Below, in pieces: positions 1 to 7,175 of a stretch of 64,000 bases of DNA; the stretch's first letter is position 1, and each line of letters opens with the position of its first letter. A program made the translations under genes and the position numbers. The notes beneath the pieces were generated by a model that did no database searches, was not told the DNA's origin, and saw only the letters and a list, made by a program, of their open reading frames with translations. This stretch comes from JAPLJC01 sp052326585 (lineage in GTDB: Bacteria; Desulfobacterota; Desulfobaccia; Desulfobaccales; 0-14-0-80-60-11), in assembly GCA_052326585.1 (NCBI GenBank), contig JBKQLU010000030.1, positions 1 through 64,000 of the forward strand. Reading direction: 5' to 3'.

Positions 1-73
1 CTGCTCACTGCTCACTGCTCACTGCTCACTGCTTACTGGTGGGCAGTGCCCACCCTACACTGCTCACTGCTCA
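1..73. repeat. heptameric tandem repeat with central palindrome
   Basis: The window opens with five near-perfect tandem copies of CTGCTCA (1-35, the last with one change). A palindrome GGTGGGCA-G-TGCCCACC follows at 38-54, then two more CTGCTCA copies at 60-73. The array ends just before the stop codon of the M16 peptidase gene. It may continue upstream of the window. No coding or promoter function is apparent; slippage-prone intergenic repeat is the simplest reading. Confidence 0.8.
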
Positions 74-75
74 CT

Positions 76-1404
76 TTACGCCAGCGGCCCTAACGCGGCG
101 CTCTCCTCAGGCGACACCGGCTGCAGGGTGACCACGGTGCGGTTGTCGGGGCTGAGGTAAGTCTGAGCCACGCGCTGGATGTCCGCCTCGCGGACCGCCT
201 CCAGGGAGGCCAGGATACGGTTGGCCCGGGAAGCGTCGCCGGTCTTCAGGTGAAAGAGCCCCGCCAGTAGGCCCCGGAAGAAGTTGTGGGCCAGGCTCTT
301 AACCATTTGGGACCGCAGCAATTTCTTGGCCCGGGCCAACTCCAGGGATTCCACGCCGTCGCGGCGCAGGCGCTCCAGGGACTGCCACATCTCCTCTTCC
401 AGGGCTGCCAGGGGGGCGCCAGGGGCGGCCACCGCCACCACCACCAGGAGGTCGGGATCCTGGGCCGAAAAGGGCAGGGGGGCCAGCTCCACTTCCAGGG
501 AGGCGGCCTTGCCCGGGCGGACAAACTCCTGGTAAAAGCGGGAGGCCTTCCCGAGGGTGAGGATGGTAGCCAGGAGCTGCAAGGCATAATGGTCCGGATG
601 CCCCATGGCCACCACGTGGTAGCCCGCCAGCAGGGCCTCCACCTGGGAGACCTTCTTGACCACGGCGCGGCGTTCGCCCCGCTGGGGCGGCTCAGTGAAG
701 GGGCGCGGCGGCGGCGTCCCGGGGTTGGGGATGGCCCCGAAGTGGCGGGCCACCAGATCCCGGGCCTGCGCCGGGTCGGCGTCCCCGGCGATTACCAACG
801 TCAGCTTGCCCGGATGGTAATGGCTGCGGTAGTAAGCCCGGCAATCATCCAGGCTGAGGTGCCGCAAATCCTGGTCCCAGCCGATCACCGGCCACTGATA
901 GGGGTGCTGGGTATAGGCGCTGGCGAAGAGCTCCTCCTCGACGAGACCCAGGGGACTGTCCACGCTCCGCAGTTTGCGCTCACTGATCACTACCTGCAAC
1001 TCCGGGGCGAAGGTGTCGTTATCGAGCTTCAAGTGCAGCAGGCGATCGGCCTCCAACTGGAGTCCCAACTCCAGGTGCTCGGAGGGCAGGTTTTCGAAGT
1101 ACGAGGTGTGATCCCGGGTGGTGAAGGCATTGATCTCGCCGCCCCTGGACTGGAGGAGGCGGGAGAACTCTTCGGGTCCCCTGGTCTCGGTGCCCCGGAA
1201 CATCAGGTGCTCAAAGAGGTGGGAGATGCCGGTGATTCCCGGCATTTCGTTCCGGGAGCCCACCTGGTAATGGAGCTGCAGGGAGACGATGGGAAGACTC
1301 TTATCGGGCAAGACCAGCAGGGTGAGGCCATTATCCAGGGTGTCCTGCACCATGTCGATTCCCGGCTGCCAGGCTGCCGGCGCAAACTTGGGGGATGGGG
1401 TCAC
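76..1404 (-). CDS. M16 family zinc metallopeptidase (single-domain, PqqL/processing-protease type)
   Basis: A 442-residue inverzincin-type peptidase. The inverted zinc motif HLFEH is at residues 62-66. The third zinc ligand, Glu142, lies exactly 76 residues after the second His, as the family requires, so the catalytic half is intact. The C-terminal half (about 230-440) is the non-catalytic M16 domain. There is no signal peptide, which suggests a cytoplasmic role in degrading peptides or unfolded fragments, although some relatives act in the periplasm. The start is GTG at 1404, chosen because an AGGAGG Shine-Dalgarno sequence lies just upstream. It is co-directional with the binding lipoprotein, but about 115 bp separate them. 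A second, two-domain M16 protein lies at 18977-21670. The natural substrate cannot be read from the sequence. Confidence 0.93.
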   Translation of the reverse strand: MTPSPKFAPAAWQPGIDMVQDTLDNGLTLLVLPDKSLPIVSLQLHYQVGSRNEMPGITGISHLFEHLMFRGTETRGPEEFSRLLQSRGGEINAFTTRDHTSYFENLPSEHLELGLQLEADRLLHLKLDNDTFAPELQVVISERKLRSVDSPLGLVEEELFASAYTQHPYQWPVIGWDQDLRHLSLDDCRAYYRSHYHPGKLTLVIAGDADPAQARDLVARHFGAIPNPGTPPPRPFTEPPQRGERRAVVKKVSQVEALLAGYHVVAMGHPDHYALQLLATILTLGKASRFYQEFVRPGKAASLEVELAPLPFSAQDPDLLVVVAVAAPGAPLAALEEEMWQSLERLRRDGVESLELARAKKLLRSQMVKSLAHNFFRGLLAGLFHLKTGDASRANRILASLEAVREADIQRVAQTYLSPDNRTVVTLQPVSPEESAALGPLA

Positions 1405-1519
1405 GGTTTCCTCCTGCCGATTATTCGCCTTCCGCCGCAGCGCGTGGGAGGCGCTTGGATCGATAACCTATCGCCCCACGGCGTGCCAGGCAGATCTCGG
1501 AGAGATCGGCAGATCCCTC

Positions 1520-2503
1520 TCAGGGAACCGGGCGCGGGGGCGGATAGCCACTCCATTGCTGCAGCAGCTTCTCATCCACTTCCAGGCTTATGGGCGTCAT
1601 TTGGGCAATGGGAATGTCCCGGGGAGACTCGCCCTGGAGGACCCGGCGCGCCAGGGCGGCGGTCTCCGTCCCCAGGCGGCGGTAGTCCAGGGCCAGCCAG
1701 ATTAATGCCCCCTGGTGCGGTCCTTCGGGATAGCCGCTCACCACCTTGACCTTGAGGCGGCGGCCCCAGTCCAGCAGCAGAGGGGCGTAGCGGCCGGCGC
1801 TGGCCGCGGGGGGGAGATAGATCACCCGGGCCCCCCGGGCCAGGAGGCGTTCCAGTTGGGGGCCATCCGTGGCCGCGGCGCGGCTTGCCTCGATCAAGGG
1901 CCTGATTCCCAAACTGGGGGCTAATTGGCCAAATTCCCGGGCCAGGTCCGCCGCCACCCCGTCGGTGGGATCGTACAACAGACCCCAGGGTCCGCTCCCC
2001 AGGAGGCCGGAGCCCTCTTTCAAGGCCGCTTCCAGCGGGGGCGGCGAGGCGATGCCGGTGAGGTTCTCCTGGTGCTCCTCGGGATGCTCCGGCGCGTAGG
2101 CGGCCCCGGTGAAGTAGGGATTGGCCACCAGGGCGAAGACCACCGGGGTGCTCTTCACCAGCGGCGCCACCTGCATCAAGGCCGGGGTGCCCAGGACCAC
2201 CAGCAGCCGGGGCCGGAGCTGCCGCGCCCGCTGCAGTTGCTCCCGGATTTCCCGGACGGAGGCCGGGGCGTATAGCACTTTCAGGGGCAGGTCCGGCAGG
2301 TTTTCTTCCAGGCCGGCAATGGCCTGGCGCAGCCGCGGCGAATCCGGGGAGCAGAGGATGACGACGGGATTCTGCCGGCCGGGGCCGCAGCCCCAGAGGG
2401 CCAGCGCCAAACCCAGGGCCAAGAAAAGGAGCAGGATGCGGTTTGGGGGTGGCGGTTTCCGGTATGTGCATCTCTGGGTTGGAGAACTGCTGTGATGGCT
2501 CAT
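1520..2503 (-). CDS. ABC-transporter substrate-binding lipoprotein (TrpX/YtrF-like family)
   Basis: About 327 residues from the preferred ATG at 2503. The frame stays open to a TTG at 2557 that would overlap lepB by 20 bp. The N-terminus has a charged segment, a leucine-rich hydrophobic stretch and a lipobox ending in LWGC, so it should be an envelope lipoprotein. The mature part has the two-lobed periplasmic-binding pattern of the ABC substrate-binding family that includes tryptophan/tyrosine binders: alternating Rossmann-like beta strands such as VVILCSPDS and LLVVLGTPAL, and a central VFALVANPYF motif. No permease or ATPase gene is adjacent, so this is an orphan binding protein and its ligand is unknown. 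The gene follows lepB closely and is probably co-transcribed with it. Confidence 0.78.
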   Translation of the reverse strand: MSHHSSSPTQRCTYRKPPPPNRILLLFLALGLALALWGCGPGRQNPVVILCSPDSPRLRQAIAGLEENLPDLPLKVLYAPASVREIREQLQRARQLRPRLLVVLGTPALMQVAPLVKSTPVVFALVANPYFTGAAYAPEHPEEHQENLTGIASPPPLEAALKEGSGLLGSGPWGLLYDPTDGVAADLAREFGQLAPSLGIRPLIEASRAAATDGPQLERLLARGARVIYLPPAASAGRYAPLLLDWGRRLKVKVVSGYPEGPHQGALIWLALDYRRLGTETAALARRVLQGESPRDIPIAQMTPISLEVDEKLLQQWSGYPPPRPVP

Positions 2504-2537
2504 AATTGCCAGGACACCCAAAAGGGAAAACCGCCGC

Positions 2538-3329
2538 TCAATGAATGATTTTGCCAATCCGGTCCCAGCGCACCTGGAATTCTTGAGTGTTCCAGGAGAG
2601 GTGGCGGATCAGCCCTTCCAGTCCCCCCAGGAAGCTCTGGACGAATTTCGGTTCCCCGGGAGGCCCCTTCCAGGAGAAATAGATGATGGTGGCCTTACCC
2701 TTGAGGGCGTCCAGGGTCACGAAACCCCAAAAACGGCTGTCGAAGCTGCGGTCCCGGTTATCGCCCATGCAGAAATAGCAGTGCGGCGGCAGCACCACCG
2801 GGCCGTAATTGTCCCGGGGGGCCTGGTCGGCCGGGATAATTTCGCCGCCGTCTTTGAAGATTGCCTGGGGAACTACAAATTCCTGACCGTTTATGTAAAC
2901 CTTCTTATTGATAATTTGCAGCTTATCCCCGGGCAGGCCTATGACCCTCTTGATATAGTCTTTGGGTTCGATATAGGCCGGGTTATCGCGGTACATACCG
3001 GTTGGCGGCTGATAGATATAGTCTTTGCTGGGATCCAGGGTGAAGATGAAGACCACCACGTCGCCGCGCTTGGGTGTGCCCAGGGGAATCATTACCCGGT
3101 TGCTGAAGGGGTTGCGGATGCCGTAGCTTAACCGGTTCACCAGGAGGTAGTCCCCGATCAGCAAGGTGTCTTCCATGGAGCCGGAGGGAATGGAAAAGGC
3201 CTCGAAAAGAAAGGCCCGGATGATCAGGGCCAGGATGATGGCGATGCCCAAGGCCTCGCCATACTCACGGAAGATGGATTTCTGCCGGGGACGCTGCTGA
3301 GGGGCGTATCCTTGTAGTTTGGCGGACAA
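2538..3329 (-). CDS. lepB: Signal peptidase I
   Basis: A 263-residue type I leader peptidase that cleaves signal peptides from secreted preproteins at the outer face of the inner membrane. One N-terminal transmembrane helix spans about residues 26-44. The catalytic Ser51 sits in PSGSMEDTL and the catalytic Lys127 in DYIKRVIGLPGD. The conserved box GDNRDRSFDSRFWG follows near residue 205. All family boxes are present and length is normal. The start is a TTG at 3329 with only a weak ribosome-binding site (AAAGA), but no better in-frame start precedes the membrane helix. It lies 42 bp downstream of the rubredoxin gene in a minus-strand run that also contains the HAD hydrolase. Confidence 0.95.
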   Translation of the reverse strand: MSAKLQGYAPQQRPRQKSIFREYGEALGIAIILALIIRAFLFEAFSIPSGSMEDTLLIGDYLLVNRLSYGIRNPFSNRVMIPLGTPKRGDVVVFIFTLDPSKDYIYQPPTGMYRDNPAYIEPKDYIKRVIGLPGDKLQIINKKVYINGQEFVVPQAIFKDGGEIIPADQAPRDNYGPVVLPPHCYFCMGDNRDRSFDSRFWGFVTLDALKGKATIIYFSWKGPPGEPKFVQSFLGGLEGLIRHLSWNTQEFQVRWDRIGKIIH

Positions 3330-3371
3330 GGTCTTTATTTACCTCGGATAGTGGTAACGGGCCTGGAGCCC

Positions 3372-3533
3372 TTAATCCATGGGTGAGAATTGATCCTGAG
3401 GGGCGCCGCACAGGGGGCAGACCCAATCCGGGGGCAGTTTTTCGAATGGGGTGCCGGCCGGGACGCCGTTGTCCGGGTCCCCCTGGGCGGGATCGTAAAC
3501 ATAACCGCAAATCTGGCACTGATATTTTTTCAT
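3372..3533 (-). CDS. Rubredoxin (canonical, CX2C)
   Basis: A 53-residue protein that short-ORF filters easily miss. It has the full rubredoxin signature: CQICGYVYDP at the first metal loop (Cys6, Cys9) and CPLCGAP at the second (Cys39, Cys42), with the usual PAGTPFEKLPPDW segment between them. Four cysteines bind one mononuclear iron for cytoplasmic electron transfer, in anaerobes typically to oxygen, superoxide or NO reductases. An AAAGGAG ribosome-binding site lies upstream of the ATG at 3533. It sits 14 bp after the HAD hydrolase and 42 bp before lepB, so co-transcription is likely although no functional link to either is evident. A second, divergent rubredoxin is at 32274-32498. Confidence 0.95.
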   Translation of the reverse strand: MKKYQCQICGYVYDPAQGDPDNGVPAGTPFEKLPPDWVCPLCGAPQDQFSPMD

Positions 3534-3547
3534 GTTGGACTCCTTTT

Positions 3548-4180
3548 TCAGGGTTGTGCGACCCGGTTGAGTCTCAGGATCAGGGCCGGTGCGGCCGCGA
3601 AGGACTCGAGATGATGGGCCGCCTGGAGACGGGGGTTGCGGAAGGCTACCAGGTCCACCCCGGCATTGGCGGCAAAGTCCTGGTCCACCTCAGAGTCCCC
3701 AATATAGATGGCCTCCCGGGCCTTAAGACCGAAGTGGTCCAGGATGCGTTCAAAGGACTCCGGATGCGGTTTGGGGCGGGAGACGTCCTGGGCCGAAACC
3801 ACCAGGTCAAAGCCGGCCGCCAAGCCGTGATAGTGCAGCACCGCCTGGGTGGTGGTAGTGCGATTGGTAGCCAGCGCGGTGAAACAGCCGGGGCGCAAAA
3901 AGTCCAGGAATTCCCGCAGATGCGGCTCTTCCACCATCATTGGAATAAAGGGCTGGTAATTGCAGCCGCGGGCAAAAGCGAAGACCGCCTCGAGGCGGGG
4001 ATAGTCCTTAAAGATATATCCCAGGGATTCCTGGACGGTATGGCTGTGGACATAATCCGCGGCCTGGGAACTTAAGCGCGGGCGCTCAAAACGGGCCAGG
4101 ATGGTATTATAAAAGGCGATGTTGGCCTGCCGGGAGTCGAACAAGACCCCATCGCAATCAAAGGCTACCAGTCTGATCAA
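3548..4180 (-). CDS. HAD superfamily hydrolase (phosphoglycolate-phosphatase-like)
   Basis: From the TTG at 4180 the protein begins directly with motif I, FDCDGVLFDS (nucleophile Asp8, acid/base Asp10). An earlier TTG at 4255 would add 25 atypical residues. Motif II is LATNRTT, motif III contains the lysine in SRPKPHP, and motif IV is IGDSEVDQDFA, so all catalytic residues of a haloacid-dehalogenase phosphatase are present. An alpha-helical cap lies between motifs I and II, as in phosphoglycolate phosphatase and beta-phosphoglucomutase relatives. The substrate is probably a small phosphorylated metabolite; which one cannot be said. First gene of the minus-strand run HAD, rubredoxin, lepB, binding lipoprotein. 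Confidence 0.88.
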   Translation of the reverse strand: MIRLVAFDCDGVLFDSRQANIAFYNTILARFERPRLSSQAADYVHSHTVQESLGYIFKDYPRLEAVFAFARGCNYQPFIPMMVEEPHLREFLDFLRPGCFTALATNRTTTTQAVLHYHGLAAGFDLVVSAQDVSRPKPHPESFERILDHFGLKAREAIYIGDSEVDQDFAANAGVDLVAFRNPRLQAAHHLESFAAAPALILRLNRVAQP

Positions 4181-4377
4181 ACCGTGTGTCCCGGGATGAC
4201 TGGAAATGCAGGTATCCCCGCCTGGGGCGGGGGTGGAATCCCTGCTCTGAATCAATATATCCTAGTAACTTAATTTGAAATCTCCGGGTTGTCAATAGCC
4301 CGTCTGCGGGGGTACTGTCCTAATTTGGGCACAGGGAATGCACACCTGAGAATTTTTGTCATCCCCTCACTTGATTC

Positions 4378-4416
4378 TTGACATGTTGTCACCATGGTAT
4401 TAAATATGATACCGTG
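4378..4416 (+). promoter_or_regulatory. Promoter and palindromic operator of the HicAB-like operon
   Basis: A perfect -35 hexamer TTGACA is at 4378-4383. Candidate -10 sequences are TAAATA at 4401-4406 (17-bp spacing, weak match) and TATGAT at 4405-4410 (good match, 21-bp spacing). An inverted repeat overlaps the -10 region: CATGGTAT (4393-4400) and ATACCGTG (4409-4416), 7 of 8 arm positions matching around an 8-bp spacer. HicB-type antitoxins with a ribbon-helix-helix domain repress their own promoter from such palindromes, so autoregulation is the natural inference. Confidence 0.55.
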
Positions 4417-4740
4417 AATTCCAGGTGGCTAAACAGACTAAAGCGCAATCATGTCAAGCTCAGGAATGGGGCTGACATTAAAAGGCGCGTTTTGGTTAAT
4501 TTGGCCCAAGCTCTTGGTAGAAAACCTACCCCAAGCGGAAAGGAAAACATGTTTGTGAGTGATTTCCCGATCAGGCCCCTCGCCATACCCGCACATCGCA
4601 TGGTCAAGGAATTTACTGCAAAAAGCATCCTGAATCAACTGGAGGAAGACATCTCTCATTGGGAAGACCGCCTTCGGCGAGAAATGAAAGACAAAAAGGG
4701 TAAGGATACAAAGAAGGAGGAAGATTATGGCAACAGCTAA
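4414..4740 (+). CDS. Small basic protein, probable HicA-like toxin partner
   Basis: A short basic protein (108 residues from the GTG at 4414; the start is uncertain because it lies inside the operator, and a TTG at 4378 or an ATG at 4549 are alternatives). Its central part, RPLAIPAHRMVKEFTAKSIL, resembles the C-terminal half of HicA/YcfA RNA-binding toxins, where a phosphate-binding 'xPxH...GTxxSIL' segment precedes the last helix. The canonical Gly-x-His catalytic His region is not obvious, so the assignment rests partly on position: it overlaps the HicB-like antitoxin gene by 14 bp. The C-terminus is a lysine/glutamate-rich helix. Composition is lower in GC than the flanks, suggesting horizontal acquisition. 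Confidence 0.5.
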   Translation: MNSRWLNRLKRNHVKLRNGADIKRRVLVNLAQALGRKPTPSGKENMFVSDFPIRPLAIPAHRMVKEFTAKSILNQLEEDISHWEDRLRREMKDKKGKDTKKEEDYGNS

Positions 4741-5323
4741 TGAATATCTGAGAAAGCCCTATTCTCGGACCCTCATTCCAGTCGGCGATGGAAATTATTT
4801 TGCCGAGATACTGGAATTTCCAGGGTGTTTTGCAGAGGGACAAAGCCCCGAGGAAGCCTATAGGAATCTTGAGGCTACTGCAGAATCATGGATTGAAGCT
4901 GCCGAAGGGCAAGGGCAAGGAATCCCTGAGCCCTTTGCAACGCGTGATTTTTCAGGTCGTCTTGCGCTTCGTATCCCCAGGAGCATCCACAAACAAGCAG
5001 CGAGATTTGCCGAAAGGGACGATACAAGCCTAAATCAGTTTTTAGTGACTTCTATCGCTGCAAGGGTGGGTGCTGAGGAGATCGTTGAACATCTATCGAA
5101 AAAACTTGAGGCTGCATGTGCCGCACTCGTGCCAGCTTTCCATTCTTATACTATCAACCTTAACACTGGATTTTGGACCATAGGTGCTTTGAATATCATG
5201 ACAAATGAAAGTTTTTCCCCTGCTCTTTGGGAAAACCAATCTGCTTTGTGGGGTTCTGGCGAGCAGGTGACGGTTTGGAGAGGACAAATTCCGTCCATCG
5301 AGAAGGAGACTAAACATGGGTGA
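4727..5323 (+). CDS. HicB-family antitoxin with ribbon-helix-helix domain
   Basis: A 198-residue two-part antitoxin. Residues 10-65 form the degenerate RNase-H-like HicB fold (YSRTLIPVGDGNYFAEILEF, then PEEAYRNLEATAESWIEAA). Residues 76-115 form a ribbon-helix-helix DNA-binding domain (RLALRIPRSIHKQAARFAE, then SLNQFLVTSIA). The 80 or so residues after that are not recognised and make it longer than a typical HicB of about 110-140. The start ATG at 4727 has a strong AAGGAGG site. It overlaps the upstream HicA-like gene and, by 8 bp, the downstream small gene, so the three should be translationally coupled. Expected role: neutralise the toxin and repress the operon through the palindrome at 4393-4416. 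Confidence 0.82.
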   Translation: MATANEYLRKPYSRTLIPVGDGNYFAEILEFPGCFAEGQSPEEAYRNLEATAESWIEAAEGQGQGIPEPFATRDFSGRLALRIPRSIHKQAARFAERDDTSLNQFLVTSIAARVGAEEIVEHLSKKLEAACAALVPAFHSYTINLNTGFWTIGALNIMTNESFSPALWENQSALWGSGEQVTVWRGQIPSIEKETKHG

Positions 5324-5576
5324 ACCAGAGCTTATAAGTTTTACATACAAAGAACTTGCGGCGGTGCTGATCAAGCATCAAGGGATTCATGAGGGAATCT
5401 GGTCGCTAACTATTCAATTTGCCTTCAACGCTGGAATGACCAAAGCGGGCCCCGCCGGTGAGGATTTCGTCATAGCAGCGAACGTCGCAATGATGAAATT
5501 CGGGTTACAGAAAATTGATCAGCCTACTCCGATCAGCGTGGATGCCGCAGAAGCTAACCCGCTTTCAAAAGCTTAA
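5316..5576 (+). CDS. Small conserved-looking protein, third gene of the toxin-antitoxin operon
   Basis: An 86-residue acidic to neutral protein that I do not recognise. Its ATG overlaps the antitoxin stop by 8 bp, and the operon's terminator follows 26 bp after its stop, so it is clearly the last gene of the same transcript. It has no signal peptide, membrane helix or cysteine. Predicted mostly helical (ELAAVLIKHQGIHEGIW; AANVAMMKFGLQKI). It could be an accessory chaperone-like or regulatory component of the HicAB-like module, or unrelated cargo. Confidence 0.65.
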   Translation: MGEPELISFTYKELAAVLIKHQGIHEGIWSLTIQFAFNAGMTKAGPAGEDFVIAANVAMMKFGLQKIDQPTPISVDAAEANPLSKA

Positions 5577-5602
5577 CCATTCATAAATACTAAACTATTC
5601 CG

Positions 5603-5638
5603 AGGACTCAGCGGATAAACTGAGTCCTTTATTTTTTT
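5603..5638 (+). terminator. Rho-independent terminator of the HicAB-like operon
   Basis: Perfect 9-bp stem AGGACTCAG (5603-5611) and CTGAGTCCT (5620-5628) around an 8-nt loop, followed by a T-rich run to 5638. It lies 26 bp after the last gene of the toxin-antitoxin operon. Confidence 0.92.
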
Positions 5639-5865
5639 GGCCCTATGATCGTGAACAATCACCGCCCTAACCACCTTCTCCGGTGAATTTACCGGGGGAA
5701 TATGGAGAACAGCATAATACCGGCGTTTAGTGCTTCCTTCTATGGGTGAGGACCAGGCATAGCATTTGATGGCCTGAGCCCGCCGGTCTATTTTCAGGGG
5801 GGGCGCGCCCCTTAATCGAGAGCTTTCCCCTTGATTTTTGGCGGGGTTTTTCCCAGAATGCAGGA

Positions 5866-6972
5866 ATGCTGACAACTTCCGAAAACTCGCGGCTCCCGGC
5901 CCTGAGAAAGCTGCTGTCGTCCCGGGAGGTGGACGGCCTCCTGATCTCCGGCCCGGAGAACCGCCGCTATCTCAGCGGCTTCACTGCCGATGACCCCGAC
6001 TGGGGCTTACTTCTCATCACCCAGGCCGCGGCGCTGCTCCTCACCGATTTCCGCTACCAAATTTGGGCCCGGCAGGAAGCCCCGGCCTTTCGGGTTGAGG
6101 TCTACCGGCAATCATTGGGGGAGAGCCTGGCGGAGTTCCTCAAGGAGTTGGGGGTGCGCCGCCTGGGCTTCGAGGCGGCCCACCTGAGCTACCGGCAATA
6201 TCAACGCTGGCGCGCCGCCGCGGCGGCGCCCGGCCTCCGGGTGGAGTGGGAGCCCCTGGAGGGATTGGTGGAAGAGCTGCGGGAGAGCAAGTCCCCGGAT
6301 GAATTGGCGGCCATGCGCCGGGCCCTGGCATTGAGCGAACTGGTCCTCAGCCGGGTGGCCGCCGCCCTGGCTCCGGGGAAGACCGAGCGCCAGGTGGCCT
6401 GGGAGATTGAAAAGAGTCTGCGCGAGGGGGGCGCGGAGGCGCTGGCCTTTCCCCCCATCGTGGCCGCGGGGACCAACAGCGCCCGGCCCCACCACCAGCC
6501 GGGCGACCGGGTCATCGCGGCCGGGGAGCCCATCATTATCGACATGGGCGCCCGGCTGGGCGGCTACTGCGCCGATATCACCCGCACTTATCTCCTGGGA
6601 CCCCCGGATGCGCGGTTTAAGGAGATTTACACCCTGGTGCGCCAGGCCCAGGCGCGGGCGGAGTCGGGGCTGCGGGCCGGGATGGACAGCCTGGCGGGAG
6701 ACGCCCTGGCCCGGGAGCTCATCGCCGGGGCCGGCTATGGCGAGGCCTTCGGCCATTCCCTGGGTCACGGCGTGGGCCTGGCGGTGCATGAAAACCCATC
6801 CCTGAGCCCGAACCCGGAGCGCGAGAGCCTGCTCAAGCCCGGCAGCGTAATAACGGTGGAGCCGGGCATCTACCTGGCGGATTGGGGCGGGGTGCGCCTG
6901 GAGAATATGGTGTGGTTGCAGCCCCAGGGGGCTGAGGTCTTGAACCGGTATCTGGAGTTTTATCAATGGTGA
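5866..6972 (+). CDS. pepQ: M24 family Xaa-Pro aminopeptidase/dipeptidase
   Basis: A 368-residue pita-bread metallopeptidase that removes residues next to proline. The N-terminal creatinase-like domain (about 10-135) precedes the catalytic domain. All five metal ligands are visible: Asp226 and Asp237 in IDMGARLGGYCADITRTY, His301 in GHSLGHGVGL, Glu332 in VEPGIY and Glu346 in GVRLENM. Length and motif spacing match cytoplasmic Xaa-Pro peptidases of the PepQ/YqhT type; a single-gene distinction between aminopeptidase P and prolidase is not safe. The ATG start has only a poor ribosome-binding site. It is followed by a GC hairpin and then the RNB ribonuclease gene on the same strand. Confidence 0.93.
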   Translation: MLTTSENSRLPALRKLLSSREVDGLLISGPENRRYLSGFTADDPDWGLLLITQAAALLLTDFRYQIWARQEAPAFRVEVYRQSLGESLAEFLKELGVRRLGFEAAHLSYRQYQRWRAAAAAPGLRVEWEPLEGLVEELRESKSPDELAAMRRALALSELVLSRVAAALAPGKTERQVAWEIEKSLREGGAEALAFPPIVAAGTNSARPHHQPGDRVIAAGEPIIIDMGARLGGYCADITRTYLLGPPDARFKEIYTLVRQAQARAESGLRAGMDSLAGDALARELIAGAGYGEAFGHSLGHGVGLAVHENPSLSPNPERESLLKPGSVITVEPGIYLADWGGVRLENMVWLQPQGAEVLNRYLEFYQW

Positions 6973-7025
6973 GCATGTCAGGGGACCAAGATACCCACCC
7001 CTGTGAACCCCTCAATTAGCATTTG

Positions 7026-7050
7026 TAGGGGCGGGGCAACCCCGCCCCTA
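7026..7050. repeat. Perfect GC-rich palindrome in the pepQ-RNase intergenic region
   Basis: Arms TAGGGGCGGGG (7026-7036) and CCCCGCCCCTA (7040-7050) with a 3-nt loop. No T-run follows, so it is more likely a dispersed REP-like hairpin or mRNA-stabilising element than an intrinsic terminator. A related 'GTAGGGGCGC' hairpin lies at 46285-46306. Confidence 0.7.
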
Positions 7051-7175
7051 GGCCTGCGGCTATCAAGCAAAGGCAAGGGTCATCCTGATTAAGGCGTGGA
7101 AGCGGCCCCTGACGCCGGCGCTCCCAAAGCCCTCTGCGTTGACAATTCCTAAGATTCTGGTAATTTTGGCCCCAC

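Noticed and set aside
1..75. Heptamer array as CRISPR
   Set aside because: Repeats are contiguous 7-bp units without spacers.
286..1749. Long plus-strand open frame (about 487 codons) opposite the M16 peptidase and the binding lipoprotein genes
   Set aside because: It mirrors high-GC codon composition; the minus strand carries clear family motifs across the same interval.
5573..5875. Minus-strand 100-codon ORF between the TA terminator and pepQ
   Set aside because: A stretch (KRRYYAVLHIPPVNSPEKVVRA) looks protein-like, perhaps a gene remnant, but its C-terminal end runs through the terminator hairpin and no ribosome-binding site or operon context supports it.
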